Source: Nitrospirota bacterium (GTDB lineage Bacteria > Nitrospirota > Leptospirillia > Leptospirillales > Leptospirillaceae). Taken from it: a stretch of 38,976 nucleotides of DNA. Location of the stretch: NCBI GenBank assembly GCA_027366615.1, contig DAHXNG010000116.1:1-38976 (forward strand), in the 5' to 3' direction. Shown here one piece after another: positions 22,173 to 30,832 of the stretch (its first letter is position 1; each line of letters begins with the position of its first letter). A program made the position numbers and the translations under genes. Under the pieces are notes generated by a model, which was not told the origin of the DNA, did not search any database, and was given only the letters and a program-made list of their open reading frames with translations.

Positions 22173-23238
22173 TCCCGTCTACGCCATAGAAAAGTCTTAC
22201 GATGAAAACTATCTGGAAGGTCCGGTCTTTCACGGGCGAATCCCCAAGACCATCCCTGAAGCTCCCCCGATCTCCTTTCTTGGACTTCCGGCAAACAGTC
22301 GCCTGGGGATCCCGGCCGGCCCCCTCCTGAATTCGGAGTGGATCAGCTTCTATGCCCGGATGGGGTTCGACCTTCTCGTCTACAAGACCGTGCGCACACA
22401 CCCCCATCCTTCCTACCCCTCCCCCAATTGCCTTTATGTCTCCGTCAACGGTGACCTGACTCCAGACGTACTCTCAACACCCCTGATCGGGATTCCCCGG
22501 ATGGAGCCGGCCTCGATGCGGGATATCACCATCACGAACTCCTTCGGCATGCCAAGCCAGGACCCCTCGGTCTGGCAAAAGGACGTGGCACTCTCCCGAA
22601 CAATGATCGGCCAAGGACAGGTCCTGATCGTCAGCGTTGTGGGAACGGAAAGGGGGGGGGAGTCGATCGGCGACAACTTTGCCCGGGCAGCAAAGATGGC
22701 GGTTGAGGCTGGAGCAATGGCAATCGAAATGAACTTCTCCTGCCCGAACGTCAAGGGGTCGGAGGGCCAGCTTTTTCAGGACCCCAAAGCGGCCGGAGAG
22801 ATCGCCCGAAAGGTTCGGAAGGAGCTTGGCACAGGCACTCCTCTCGTCGCCAAGGTCGGCTATATAGAAAGCGACAAAGCCGCCGGGGATCTCGTCAGTG
22901 CGGTCGCCCCCCACCTCGACGGAATTGCCGCCATCAACACCCTGTCTGCCACGATCATCAACCCGGAAGGCCGCCCGGCACTACCGGGAGAGGGACGGGA
23001 AAGGTCGGGCGTCTGCGGAAACGGGATCCGCAAGGCTGCGCTTGGAGTCGTCTCGCGCCTGGCCCGGGAGATCTCTTCCCGGAAAGTCTCTCTCTCACTG
23101 ATTGGTGTCGGGGGAATCATGACGGTGGAGGATGTCGACCTCTTCCTCACCTCGGGGGCCGACTTTGCGATGGCCGCTACAGGGGCAATGTGGGACCCAT
23201 TTCTGGCCTACCACATGAAGCAGCAGAACCTCAGGTAG
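22159..23238 (+). CDS. Dihydroorotate dehydrogenase-like FMN enzyme (class 1 type)
   Basis: A 359-residue TIM-barrel flavoprotein. Visible FMN-site motifs are RLGIPAGPLLNSE, LLVYKTVRT, MNFSCPNVKGSEGQ (Cys195 at the position of the class 1 catalytic base), AKVGYI, AAINTLSA, IGVGGIMTVEDV and the final GADFAMAATGAMWDP. Class 1 enzymes are usually about 310 residues; this one has an N-terminal addition. It could be PyrD or a paralogue acting on another dihydropyrimidine-like substrate. It starts at a TTG with AAGGAG seven bases upstream, overlapping thrB. Its last eight bases overlap the end of pafA on the other strand. Confidence 0.78.
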   Translation: MQIADPVYAIEKSYDENYLEGPVFHGRIPKTIPEAPPISFLGLPANSRLGIPAGPLLNSEWISFYARMGFDLLVYKTVRTHPHPSYPSPNCLYVSVNGDLTPDVLSTPLIGIPRMEPASMRDITITNSFGMPSQDPSVWQKDVALSRTMIGQGQVLIVSVVGTERGGESIGDNFARAAKMAVEAGAMAIEMNFSCPNVKGSEGQLFQDPKAAGEIARKVRKELGTGTPLVAKVGYIESDKAAGDLVSAVAPHLDGIAAINTLSATIINPEGRPALPGEGRERSGVCGNGIRKAALGVVSRLAREISSRKVSLSLIGVGGIMTVEDVDLFLTSGADFAMAATGAMWDPFLAYHMKQQNLR

Positions 23239-24685
23239 ACTCTCTCTTTTGGCTTTCTCTTCCGGGGAAAAGCCTGGAAAAGTACTCCTCGACCTCCTGC
23301 CGATAGCTCCGGTAGGGGTCAAGCATATAGAGGATCTCACCCTCGTCGACCTGAACGCCGAACCACTGGATGATATAGTCGAAAATCCCGGGCGTCTCCA
23401 TAATCGTCTGAATGGCGATTGCCCGACCCTGGGCGCGGGTTCCGACAGGCCCGTCCCGAAGTGCCTGACGCGTCGCCGAGGGGGAGACCAGCCGGCGATG
23501 CGTCCCCTCCTCTTCGAGGGGAAAGAAAAGACCCGTCTCAGGATTGGTGTCGTGGTAAGCCAAATCGAGGCTCTCCATCCAGGGATCATCCCACGACACC
23601 CCCTCCTCCCTGGAAAAACCGTCGAGAAGAACAAACTTCTGTGCCCAGTCGACGCGATCGGCGATGAGGAACGGATCCTTTTTCTCGAGATCGGCAAGGA
23701 CCTCTCTCCAGTTATCGAGAATCCAGTCCGTATCGTCATTTTCCCCGCGAAAGGCCTTTTCTGCCGCTTCGTAGAAGGCCCATTGGATATCGACCGCCTC
23801 GATCGTTCTCCCTTCAGACAGCTCCACCAGCCACTGCATCGACAGATCGTGCGACACCCCCCTGACCGCGGCTACAGGGTCGGCCAGGGGAATGTGCGGA
23901 GCCTCTCCCCGCTCGATCAATGCCAGAACGAGCCGCGTTGTCCCGACCTTGAGCCCCAGGGCAAACTGCGACATGTTCGAATCCCCCAGAAGGAGATGGA
24001 TCCTCCGAAAATGGAGGGGATCGGCCAGAGGTTCGTCGCGGGTATTGACGATGGAGCGGTTCATCTGGACCCACTGATAGAAGGTATTGACCACATAGTC
24101 CGCGCGCTGGGAGATCTGGTAGGGAACAGAGGAAATGTTGTCCGAAAAGGGAAGAATGATGTCGTTGATGTGGGAGGCTCCAACGCGGCCGGCCCCGGCG
24201 AAGATCTGGCGAGTGACGAGGAAGGCCACGAGAGGATCAAGCCCCCGCTCGTTGAAGGGAAAACTACGGGGGACTGAATAGTTTTCGTGGGAGCCGAAGG
24301 TGGCAAGTGTCTGGTGGTCGATATTGTTCTTGATAAAGGAGACCTGGCCGGAGAGTCCCAGGTCGGCCAGCGCCTCGGTCAGAAGAAGATCTCCCGCGCG
24401 GTCCATGGCCACGAGGTCCAGGATCGTCCCGCATTCGGGAGAGGCATATTCGACATGGCCCATGTCGACATAGAGACGGCCTCCATTTAGCAGGAAGCCT
24501 CCGTTTCCGGGAGGCTCATCGTAGGCCCTCTGATGGAGGTCGATAAGGCCCGCCACCTTTTCCCGGAAAAGATGGTCGCGGACCTTGCGAAAGAGCTCCT
24601 CCTGACGGATCATGGACGCCCCCTGACCCTCCGGATCCCGGATGAGGAGACCGAACTCCGTCTCGATCCCGCAAAGAAACTTCAC
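23231..24685 (-). CDS. pafA: PafA-type ligase of the UBact/Pup system
   Basis: A 484-residue carboxylate-amine ligase of the glutamine synthetase-like Pup ligase family, which joins the C-terminal Glu of the modifier to substrate lysines. It starts CGIETEFGLL (the GxETE Mg/ATP motif) and has YVDMGHVEYASPECGT with the catalytic Asp, as in PafA; Dop has DHTHPEYSTPE at this point. It also has GSHENYSVPR and the C-terminal SLDLAYHDTNPETGLFFPLEEEG block. The Dop-specific insertion is absent. The GTG start overlaps the prcA stop (GTGA). It is the last gene of the proteasome operon, the same place pafA has in actinobacteria. Confidence 0.9.
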   Translation of the reverse strand: MKFLCGIETEFGLLIRDPEGQGASMIRQEELFRKVRDHLFREKVAGLIDLHQRAYDEPPGNGGFLLNGGRLYVDMGHVEYASPECGTILDLVAMDRAGDLLLTEALADLGLSGQVSFIKNNIDHQTLATFGSHENYSVPRSFPFNERGLDPLVAFLVTRQIFAGAGRVGASHINDIILPFSDNISSVPYQISQRADYVVNTFYQWVQMNRSIVNTRDEPLADPLHFRRIHLLLGDSNMSQFALGLKVGTTRLVLALIERGEAPHIPLADPVAAVRGVSHDLSMQWLVELSEGRTIEAVDIQWAFYEAAEKAFRGENDDTDWILDNWREVLADLEKKDPFLIADRVDWAQKFVLLDGFSREEGVSWDDPWMESLDLAYHDTNPETGLFFPLEEEGTHRRLVSPSATRQALRDGPVGTRAQGRAIAIQTIMETPGIFDYIIQWFGVQVDEGEILYMLDPYRSYRQEVEEYFSRLFPGRESQKREST

Positions 24686-25434
24686 CGAAACCAGTCCGGG
24701 TTGGCCGGGATCCTTCGGATCCTTGCCGTATTGTGCCGATCGACTAAGATGCCCTCCCAGACCCTCTCAGAAAGAAGCCTCCTCCCGCACTCCCCCGCCT
24801 TTTCGGGAATGACGGCGTGACCGGATTCATCCTGCCCAAGCTCTTCCGGAGAGTAGAGAGCCTCGAGAAGAGCCCGCCCGATCCCGGGGAGTACCGAGGA
24901 GAGAGGGGAGAGGTCGGAGGGAAGTCGTCCCTCGAGAAGCTTGGCGATCTTCACCCTTGTCTCTTCGTCAGGGGCCAGGACCGATTGACGTGTGGAGCGA
25001 AGAATATTTCCATCGAAGGAGACCTGGAGGAGGAGGTCCTGATCCGGACTCTGTCCGACTTCGGCCAACAGGACATTCAGGATCACCGGAGGAACGGAGA
25101 TATCCTCGAAGGCTCCCTTGAGTTTGGGAGCCAGACCAAAAAGGGCCAGCCTCTCGATCGTTACGTCTGACGAGGAGCGCTGAAATCCTTCGACGTGAGC
25201 AAGGGAGAGAAGCTGTCCCCGCACCGACTCAAGGTCGGCCGGATGGCCGATCCCGGCGAGGGCCATCCGGTCATAGAGCTCGAAGAGCTTGGGCGTCTGA
25301 CGGTGGAATGTGGCAAGAACGATCCCCTCGAGGACGGAGACGGCCAGAACCGGTGCCGCCCGTTCGAGCTGGGAAGAGATGTAGTCCCGCCGTTGATGGA
25401 TGGCATCGATCCAGCGGTAGGGCTCATCGAACAC
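24682..25434 (-). CDS. prcA: 20S proteasome alpha subunit
   Basis: A 250-residue Ntn-fold protein without an N-terminal nucleophile. It begins PYRWIDAIHQRRDYISSQLERAAPVLAVSVLEG, which is the actinobacterial PrcA pattern (MxQAMRDRAEYARKGIARGRSVVAL type) carrying the gating H0 helix. Alpha rings cap the catalytic beta rings and receive the ATPase. The GTG start lies inside the end of prcB (11-base overlap) with GAGGTG just before it, so the two are translated in tandem and in balanced amounts. It ends in the GTG overlap with pafA. Confidence 0.85.
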   Translation of the reverse strand: MFDEPYRWIDAIHQRRDYISSQLERAAPVLAVSVLEGIVLATFHRQTPKLFELYDRMALAGIGHPADLESVRGQLLSLAHVEGFQRSSSDVTIERLALFGLAPKLKGAFEDISVPPVILNVLLAEVGQSPDQDLLLQVSFDGNILRSTRQSVLAPDEETRVKIAKLLEGRLPSDLSPLSSVLPGIGRALLEALYSPEELGQDESGHAVIPEKAGECGRRLLSERVWEGILVDRHNTARIRRIPANPDWFR

Positions 25435-26254
25435 GCATCACCTCGCTTCTGTAAAGGAGGGCGATCTCCTGGTCTGCGACCGTCTCGAGAGAGCTTCCCG
25501 TCAGGAGGCGAACGACCGGATAGACAGGATCCTGGCCCTCAACCCCCCCTGTGGCCGAATCAAAATAGGAGGCGGTCTCAAGAAGACGGAGCGAGAGGAG
25601 TAGTGCCTCCTCCCGCGAAAGCGAGCCAAGCCGTTTCTCTCCCCATCGGTCAAGATAGCGAAGGATTCCCTGAACCTCGGGAGAGCCTGAGCCGCCCACA
25701 GAAAACTCAACCCCTTCGAAATGCGCCCCCAGGATGTCGTAGAAATAGATTCTGACGACATCACCATCCCGGGCGACGAAGAGAGGAGCCACGGCGCCGA
25801 TGCCCTCCACGGCCATGGAAAGATTGTCCTTGAGAAGCTGTGCCAGGATCCGAAGCTTTCCCTCGAGCGAGATCTCGGAGAGCTGGCTTCTCCGATAGAA
25901 CTTGAGAGAATGATCGAGGATGCGCCCCATCTCGAGCGCCATGGCGGGGGAACCGGAGATGGCAAGAAGGGCCGATCCGTCGATTTCGAGGATCTTGTCG
26001 ACCCGGTTGGACATGATCCGGTTGGATGCGGTCGCTCTCCGGTCTCCCGCCACCAGAACGCCCTCTTTATAGTGGAAGGCCAGGATGGTCGTTCCGTGGG
26101 CGGCGCCCCGGAGCCCCTCCCCGCCAGAGAGGCGTGAGCTCCCCCCGGTCAGACCGGAGGAGCTATAGGGACGAAGAAGATCGGGAAGATAACCCGGTCG
26201 CGGAGGGGGAAAGCCTCCAGCTCCCGGAAGGGAATGTCTCTCGGAAGAGTTCAC
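25424..26254 (-). CDS. prcB: 20S proteasome beta (catalytic) subunit
   Basis: A 276-residue precursor with a 54-residue propeptide rich in Pro, Gly and Ser. Autocleavage is expected at AAHG|TTILAF, exposing Thr55 as the nucleophile. Counting from Thr1, Asp17 (in AGDRRAT) and Lys33 (RVDK) are present, completing the proteasome catalytic triad; SGSPAMALEMGR supplies the usual Ser/Gly strand. It starts at a GTG three bases after the modifier gene with GGGGAG upstream. Together with prcA it forms the 28-subunit core particle. Confidence 0.92.
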   Translation of the reverse strand: MNSSERHSLPGAGGFPPPRPGYLPDLLRPYSSSGLTGGSSRLSGGEGLRGAAHGTTILAFHYKEGVLVAGDRRATASNRIMSNRVDKILEIDGSALLAISGSPAMALEMGRILDHSLKFYRRSQLSEISLEGKLRILAQLLKDNLSMAVEGIGAVAPLFVARDGDVVRIYFYDILGAHFEGVEFSVGGSGSPEVQGILRYLDRWGEKRLGSLSREEALLLSLRLLETASYFDSATGGVEGQDPVYPVVRLLTGSSLETVADQEIALLYRSEVMRVR

Positions 26255-26257
26255 GGT

Positions 26258-26500
26258 CTACTCCCCTGTCCGTTGGCGGTAGCGCTCCGACTGTTTCGGG
26301 TCGACCTTCCGCATGCGATCCATCATTCTGTCCCGAATGGGCTTCGGATCAAGGTTTTTGGGGGCCGGAGCCGTTGGATCCTGGCTTTTTTTGGAGGGAA
26401 ACGGAACCCGATCCTGTTCGTCAAGCGTTCCTGGTGTTGTCAAGGCGATGCCCTCCAACCGGTTGCCTTTCAGAGTCCCGAGCCTACCTGTTCGCTCCAT
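26258..26500 (-). CDS. Ubiquitin-like protein modifier UBact (Pup-like)
   Basis: An 80-residue, highly polar, probably disordered protein rich in Lys, Arg, Asp, Pro and Gln. It ends in RYRQRTGE. A C-terminal Gly-Glu is what Pup and UBact proteins use for isopeptide linkage; the TGE ending and the basic RDRMMDRMRKVDPKQSERY stretch fit the UBact family described from Nitrospirae and related phyla, rather than the GGQ/GGE of actinobacterial Pup. Because it already ends in Glu, no deamidation is needed before ligation. It overlaps the end of dop by 17 bases and has GAAGGAGG upstream of the ATG. Confidence 0.88.
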   Translation of the reverse strand: MERTGRLGTLKGNRLEGIALTTPGTLDEQDRVPFPSKKSQDPTAPAPKNLDPKPIRDRMMDRMRKVDPKQSERYRQRTGE

Positions 26501-28061
26501 CGAAGCCTCCTTCTTTGTTCATCTCCCGAATGATCGCCTCAAGATGTGCAGGATCGTCCATTCCGGCAATCCGGTCCAAAAGACGCCGAACCTTGCCCGC
26601 ATCGGTTTCAAGATAGGGGGGAAGATCGAAGGTCACCCCCCCTGAAAAGGCAATCCTCTCCCACCCGGCCTCCCGGACCTCTCCTCCGAAGCGGGAGAGA
26701 ATTGCCGAGCGGATAGGGGCACGGCCCAGGGCGGGAGGGTGCTCGCAGGCATCACGGACATCCTCCGGCCGGGTCAACCGCCTCATGCTTCCCTCCTCTT
26801 CGAGAGGCCAGAAGAGCCCCTCGCCCGGATCGATGTCATGATAGGCCAGATCGAGGCTCTGGAGCCACGGATCCCCCGGGACCACACGTTGCTCCTGGCA
26901 AGCCCACCCGAGAAGGGATTCCTTGGCCACCCAATCCACCCGGTCTCCAAGGCGGTCAGAATCAGCCCGGTAGTCGGAAAGTGCCCTGTCCCACTCCTCG
27001 ACAACCCAGCGGTCCTCTTCGCTCCGAACGACGACATCGACGCGTTCCCGGTAGAGGGAGAGGATTCCGTCCGCCGTCATCATCCTCCCGTCCTCGCAGG
27101 CCACTGCGACATCTCCCTTTCTGGACCGGGAGATGGAGCGGATGGCCGCCACCGGATCGGCGAGGTCGGGGACTTTGCCGGGATGGACAAAAAGGGAGGC
27201 GAGGACGAGACGCGTCATCCCCATCTTCATGGCCGTCTGCCACTCCGACATGTTGGCATCCCCGCAGATAAGGTGGAGGCGGCGGTAGCGCTCCCTGTCG
27301 GCATGGGGCTCGTCGCGACTGTTCACCAAAGGGCGACGCTGCATGGTATCGACCCCTGTCAGGGTCTCCATGAAGTCTGCGCGCTGGGAGAGCTGATATC
27401 CGTCAGACCGGATCCCGTCCTCCCCCTCCTGTCCCACCTTCCCCGCGCCGGTCAGAATAATGCGGGCCACGAGGAAGGGGGTAATACCCCGGACAATCTC
27501 GGAGAAGGACATCTCCCGGGGAAGAAGGTAGTTTTCGTGACAGCCGTAACTGTGTCCATGGAAGTCGGTATTGTTCCGGTAGAGTCCGAGGACACCGGGC
27601 TGTCCGACGACAGCCTCCCGGAGACGCACCGCCTCCCGGAGGATCTCTGTCCCCGCCCGGTCAAAGAGAATCATATCGCGGAGCGTCAAACACTCGGGGG
27701 TGGAGTATTCGGGATGGGTATGGTCGTTGTAAAAGCGGGCCCCGTTCTTCAGAATCCGGTCGCTCTTGGACTCCCGAAACGAAAACCCACGCCGAATATC
27801 CGTCTGGAGGAATGCCTCCTCCTCCTCGTCCTGGGCGAGACGCTCTGCCCGACCGCCCCGGGCATCGGCCCGGGGATCCTCCTCGTCATAGGCCCAGATG
27901 CCGAACGAGGTCTCCCGATAGGCCCGGACAAGCTCCATTGATTCGAGGACCGGATCGGAGATCTCCAGATCCTTTCGAATGATGCCAAACTCTGTCTCGA
28001 TCCCGCAGAGAATGTCGCCCGTTCCGAAATTGCAGGGATCCCTTCGCCGCTGTGGCTCCAT
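26484..28061 (-). CDS. dop: Dop-type depupylase/deamidase homologue
   Basis: A 525-residue PafA/Dop family enzyme. It has CGIETEFGII, the Dop-type IWAYDEEDPRADARG segment (the WDYExExPLxDARG region with the Dop loop) and YNDHTHPEYSTPECLT with the Dop catalytic Asp. YGCHENYLLPREM and the C-terminal SLDLAYHDIDPGEGLFWPLEEEG follow. In mycobacteria Dop deamidates Pup and removes it from substrates. Here the modifier already ends in Glu, so depupylase-type recycling is the likely main role. The start lies nine bases after the arc stop; the ribosome site is weak, suggesting coupling. Confidence 0.9.
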   Translation of the reverse strand: MEPQRRRDPCNFGTGDILCGIETEFGIIRKDLEISDPVLESMELVRAYRETSFGIWAYDEEDPRADARGGRAERLAQDEEEEAFLQTDIRRGFSFRESKSDRILKNGARFYNDHTHPEYSTPECLTLRDMILFDRAGTEILREAVRLREAVVGQPGVLGLYRNNTDFHGHSYGCHENYLLPREMSFSEIVRGITPFLVARIILTGAGKVGQEGEDGIRSDGYQLSQRADFMETLTGVDTMQRRPLVNSRDEPHADRERYRRLHLICGDANMSEWQTAMKMGMTRLVLASLFVHPGKVPDLADPVAAIRSISRSRKGDVAVACEDGRMMTADGILSLYRERVDVVVRSEEDRWVVEEWDRALSDYRADSDRLGDRVDWVAKESLLGWACQEQRVVPGDPWLQSLDLAYHDIDPGEGLFWPLEEEGSMRRLTRPEDVRDACEHPPALGRAPIRSAILSRFGGEVREAGWERIAFSGGVTFDLPPYLETDAGKVRRLLDRIAGMDDPAHLEAIIREMNKEGGFDGANR

Positions 28062-28070
28062 GGACAGAAA

Positions 28071-29771
28071 TTACTCGATCGCCCGGGAGACAAAACGGGC
28101 TCCCGGGGAGGCGGTCCGGACGCGTCGGACATCGACCACGTCCTGGGTCTCGATGTCCTGGAGGCCCATCCAGTCGAGGGCCATCTCCGGTGGGGGGAGG
28201 ATATCCCCCTCATCAAACTCTGTATTCACGGCCCAAAGGAGATCGTCGAGGGTCACGCCTCCCCCCTTCGCCTCCTCGATTTCGCGAAGAAGAGCCCGCT
28301 CCTTCGCCCGCTGGACAACCGACCCGAGTACGGCCCCGCTCGAAAGGTCGGAGCGGTAGATCGGCGTTCTCGCACCTGAGCGCCGGAGCACCTCAAAGAC
28401 AATATTGCCATCGGAGCGCTCGAAAAACCGGTCGCGGAAGATCCGCAGGAGCGTCTGCCGATCGCCTGAGGATGTATCAAGGGGAACGGTCTCTCCCATG
28501 TGGATCCCGAGGATCTCCAGTGCGGCATCCGAAGAGGGGCGGAGCACCTTTATCTTGCGGTCGATCCGACCCGGGCGCAGGATCGCCGGGTCGATCATCT
28601 CGGGACGATTGGTGGCAAGGATAACCATCTCGAAGCCACCGGGGCCTTCAAGACCGTCGAGAAGCGCACAGAACATCGGGACGATCGTATTGTGGATACT
28701 GAAACCGCGCCCGGATCGACGGGTTCCGAGGATCGCCTCCGCCTCATCGATGAAAAGAACGGGGAAATCGCCCGCCGACCTGATCTTCTCTCCCTCTTCG
28801 AAGAGCTCGCGGACGATGCGCTCGGACTCGCCGAGCCACATATTGAGAATCTCGGGGCCCTTGATGTGAAAGAAGACCCCCTTGAGATCCCGCCCCTTCT
28901 TGCTGGAGAGACGCTCGGCGATCTCCCGGGCGGTGGCCTTTCCGATCAGCGTCTTTCCGCACCCCGGGGGGCCGTAAAGAAGAAATCCCCGGGGAGAGCG
29001 GAAGTTGTAGCGGGCATAAGACTCCGGATAGAGAAGCGGGTTCAGGATCGCCTTCTTGATCTCTCCAATGGCATCCTGCTGTCCACCGATCGACTCCCAG
29101 CCGACCTTGGGCACCTCAGCCAGAAGATATCCCTCTTCCCTCTTCCGGACCTTTTCGACGATCACCCGCGAGGTACTGTCGAGGCGGACAAGATCTCCCG
29201 CCGACAGGCTCTGCCCATCGAGGATCTCGGACCGGTCGAGAACGGTGCCGAGCTGGCTGTCGGGACGGTCGGATCCCACCTCGACGCGCCCGTCGGAAAG
29301 CTCCCGTGCCACCCGGACCACAGGTCCGGCCATGTCGGGGCCGAGTGCGCCCAGAACGGAGAGCGCCTCGTTAAGACGAACCCTGTCCCCCTTCTTGAGG
29401 GTCAATAGGTCGACCCGCGGATCCACAGAGGCCTGGTAGTCTCCCCCACCGACCGTGACCCAAACAAGTCCGTCCTCTGCCCGACCCAGACAGGTTCCGA
29501 TCCGAAAAGCCGGCTTTGTCACCTTCTCCAGGACCTCGGAGAGCCGAGCCGACTCGACGGAAAGCTTCTGCCAGTCGTTTTCGATCTCGAGAAGCCGCTT
29601 CTTGATCCTGTAGGCCAGTCGAATCTCCTCCTCTCTCCCGTCGAGTCTCCGCAGGAGGCTCTCCACCCCTTCGAGGATCTCCCCAAAGGGGCCGGCCCCC
29701 CCGCCCTCGCCCTGGGAATGTCCTGAGGAGGATGCGGGAGACTTTCTTGTCAGCGGATCATTCTTGTCCAT
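28071..29771 (-). CDS. arc: Proteasome-associated AAA+ ATPase ARC/Mpa
   Basis: A 566-residue ring ATPase that unfolds tagged proteins into the 20S core. Order of parts: polar N-terminus, coiled coil about 31-85 (LDGREEEIRLAYRIKKRLLEIEN...), OB-fold interdomain about 90-205, and AAA+ module with Walker A GPPGCGKT (267-274), Walker B LFIDEAEA (339-346), sensor ATNRP and arginine finger LRPGRIDRK. The ORF is open to 29837; the ATG at 29771 has GAGGT eight bases upstream and gives normal length (Mpa is 609). It ends in FVSRAIE, without the GQYL docking tail of Mpa. First gene of the arc-dop-ubact-prcB-prcA-pafA operon. Confidence 0.93.
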   Translation of the reverse strand: MDKNDPLTRKSPASSSGHSQGEGGGAGPFGEILEGVESLLRRLDGREEEIRLAYRIKKRLLEIENDWQKLSVESARLSEVLEKVTKPAFRIGTCLGRAEDGLVWVTVGGGDYQASVDPRVDLLTLKKGDRVRLNEALSVLGALGPDMAGPVVRVARELSDGRVEVGSDRPDSQLGTVLDRSEILDGQSLSAGDLVRLDSTSRVIVEKVRKREEGYLLAEVPKVGWESIGGQQDAIGEIKKAILNPLLYPESYARYNFRSPRGFLLYGPPGCGKTLIGKATAREIAERLSSKKGRDLKGVFFHIKGPEILNMWLGESERIVRELFEEGEKIRSAGDFPVLFIDEAEAILGTRRSGRGFSIHNTIVPMFCALLDGLEGPGGFEMVILATNRPEMIDPAILRPGRIDRKIKVLRPSSDAALEILGIHMGETVPLDTSSGDRQTLLRIFRDRFFERSDGNIVFEVLRRSGARTPIYRSDLSSGAVLGSVVQRAKERALLREIEEAKGGGVTLDDLLWAVNTEFDEGDILPPPEMALDWMGLQDIETQDVVDVRRVRTASPGARFVSRAIE

Positions 29772-30014
29772 GAACTGGGACCTCGTTATCAAAAGAGTTG
29801 TCTGCCCGATCCCTTCCCGACCCTGGAATTCCAACAAGACTTATGGGAGGGAATCTGCATACGGACGCGGCCAAAGAGGTGAAGATTTACATTAGGAGAA
29901 TCTGCCCCATGAAAAAGACTCCTCCCAAGCTGGAGGAAAGGTCCACGGTCTCCATTACCATCCTACGGCCCTCCGGCTTCGAGGTCAATTCTGGCGTCAG
30001 CGGAAAACTCCGGA

Positions 30015-30698
30015 TCAGAGGTTCTGAAGAATATGCTCCTCGGGAATCGCCCGCTCCTTCAGGACCGCAACCGTCTCATCGACCATCTCCTTCATTCCGC
30101 AGATGTAGGCCACCGTTCCCGGAAGGGGATGGGTTTCGGCTCTGAGAATGTGCTGGACAAACCCCGAGTGCCGGTCCCATTTCGAGTCAGGGAAGGTAAC
30201 CGTCACGACAACGTCCACACCCATCGCGCTCCATGCGGCAAGCTCTTCTCCGAAATAAAGGTGGTTCGGCGTCATTGTCCCGAAATAAAAAGCCAGGCGT
30301 CCGAACTCCGACCTTCGTCTGAGGGCCTCGAGCAGGGTCGAACGAAGGGGGGCGATCGCCGTCCCGACACCCACGAAGAGGAGATTCCGGCTCTTGTGGG
30401 GATCGAGGGGAAAGCCGTTTCCTAGAGGCCCCTCAAAGGACAGACTCTCTCCCCCCGACAGGGAGAAAAGCTTCTCCGAGACCCCCTTTCCCCGCTTGAC
30501 CAGAATCTCGAGATATCCCTTTTCGTAGGGAGGGGAAGCGATGGCAAAGTAGGCGCCCTTCTCCCCCTCCCAGAGGACCCGGATGAACTGGCCCTGGACA
30601 AAGTCCAGCGCCTTCGTCTCCGGCACCAGCCGAAAAAGCCTCACATCCTCGGCAAAAGGGTCGATCCGTTCAATCCGCGCCGTCATCACATCTCCCAT
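30015..30698 (-). CDS. FAD/NAD(P)-binding oxidoreductase (ferredoxin reductase-like)
   Basis: A 227-residue two-domain flavoprotein reductase. The N-terminal FAD-binding barrel has QGQFIRVL and YFAIASPPYEKGYLEILVKRG, an RxYS-like variant as in hydrogenase gamma or PyrK-type subunits. The motif GGESLSFEGPLGNGFPL follows. The NAD-binding half has LLFVGVGTAIAPLRSTL and ends with the VAYICGMKEMVDE block typical of the family. No 2Fe-2S domain is attached, so it needs a separate redox partner, which the window does not identify. It is divergent from the RuBisCO-like gene. Specific physiological role unknown. Confidence 0.8.
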   Translation of the reverse strand: MGDVMTARIERIDPFAEDVRLFRLVPETKALDFVQGQFIRVLWEGEKGAYFAIASPPYEKGYLEILVKRGKGVSEKLFSLSGGESLSFEGPLGNGFPLDPHKSRNLLFVGVGTAIAPLRSTLLEALRRRSEFGRLAFYFGTMTPNHLYFGEELAAWSAMGVDVVVTVTFPDSKWDRHSGFVQHILRAETHPLPGTVAYICGMKEMVDETVAVLKERAIPEEHILQNL

Positions 30699-30734
30699 GA
30701 GTTCGATTCTCCTTCTATGCTTTTATCTCCTGCC

Positions 30735-30763
30735 TTGCAGGCGGAGCGGCTTTCGCCTATTGT
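30735..30763 (+). promoter_or_regulatory. Predicted promoter of the RuBisCO-like gene
   Basis: TTGCAG at 30735-30740, a 17-base spacer, and TATTGT at 30758-30763: four matches to each consensus hexamer. It lies about 70 bases upstream of the ATG at 30833, in the gap between divergent genes. Confidence 0.4.
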
Positions 30764-30832
30764 AGAGCGTGAGGGGAGAGAGGCCCATACCGGGGCTCTC
30801 ATCACATCCACACACGACCTTTTGAGGTTCCC

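Noticed and set aside
23249-24277. 342-codon plus-strand frame opposite pafA
   Set aside because: Antisense shadow of pafA with no family features.
26739-27941. 400-codon plus-strand frame opposite dop
   Set aside because: Entirely antisense to a well-supported dop gene; no recognisable motif and no suitable ribosome site.
29872-30145. Plus-strand frame starting MKKTPPKLEE before the FAD reductase
   Set aside because: Has a passable ribosome site but most of it is antisense to the end of the reductase gene, and the sequence turns Pro/Ser-rich like a shadow.
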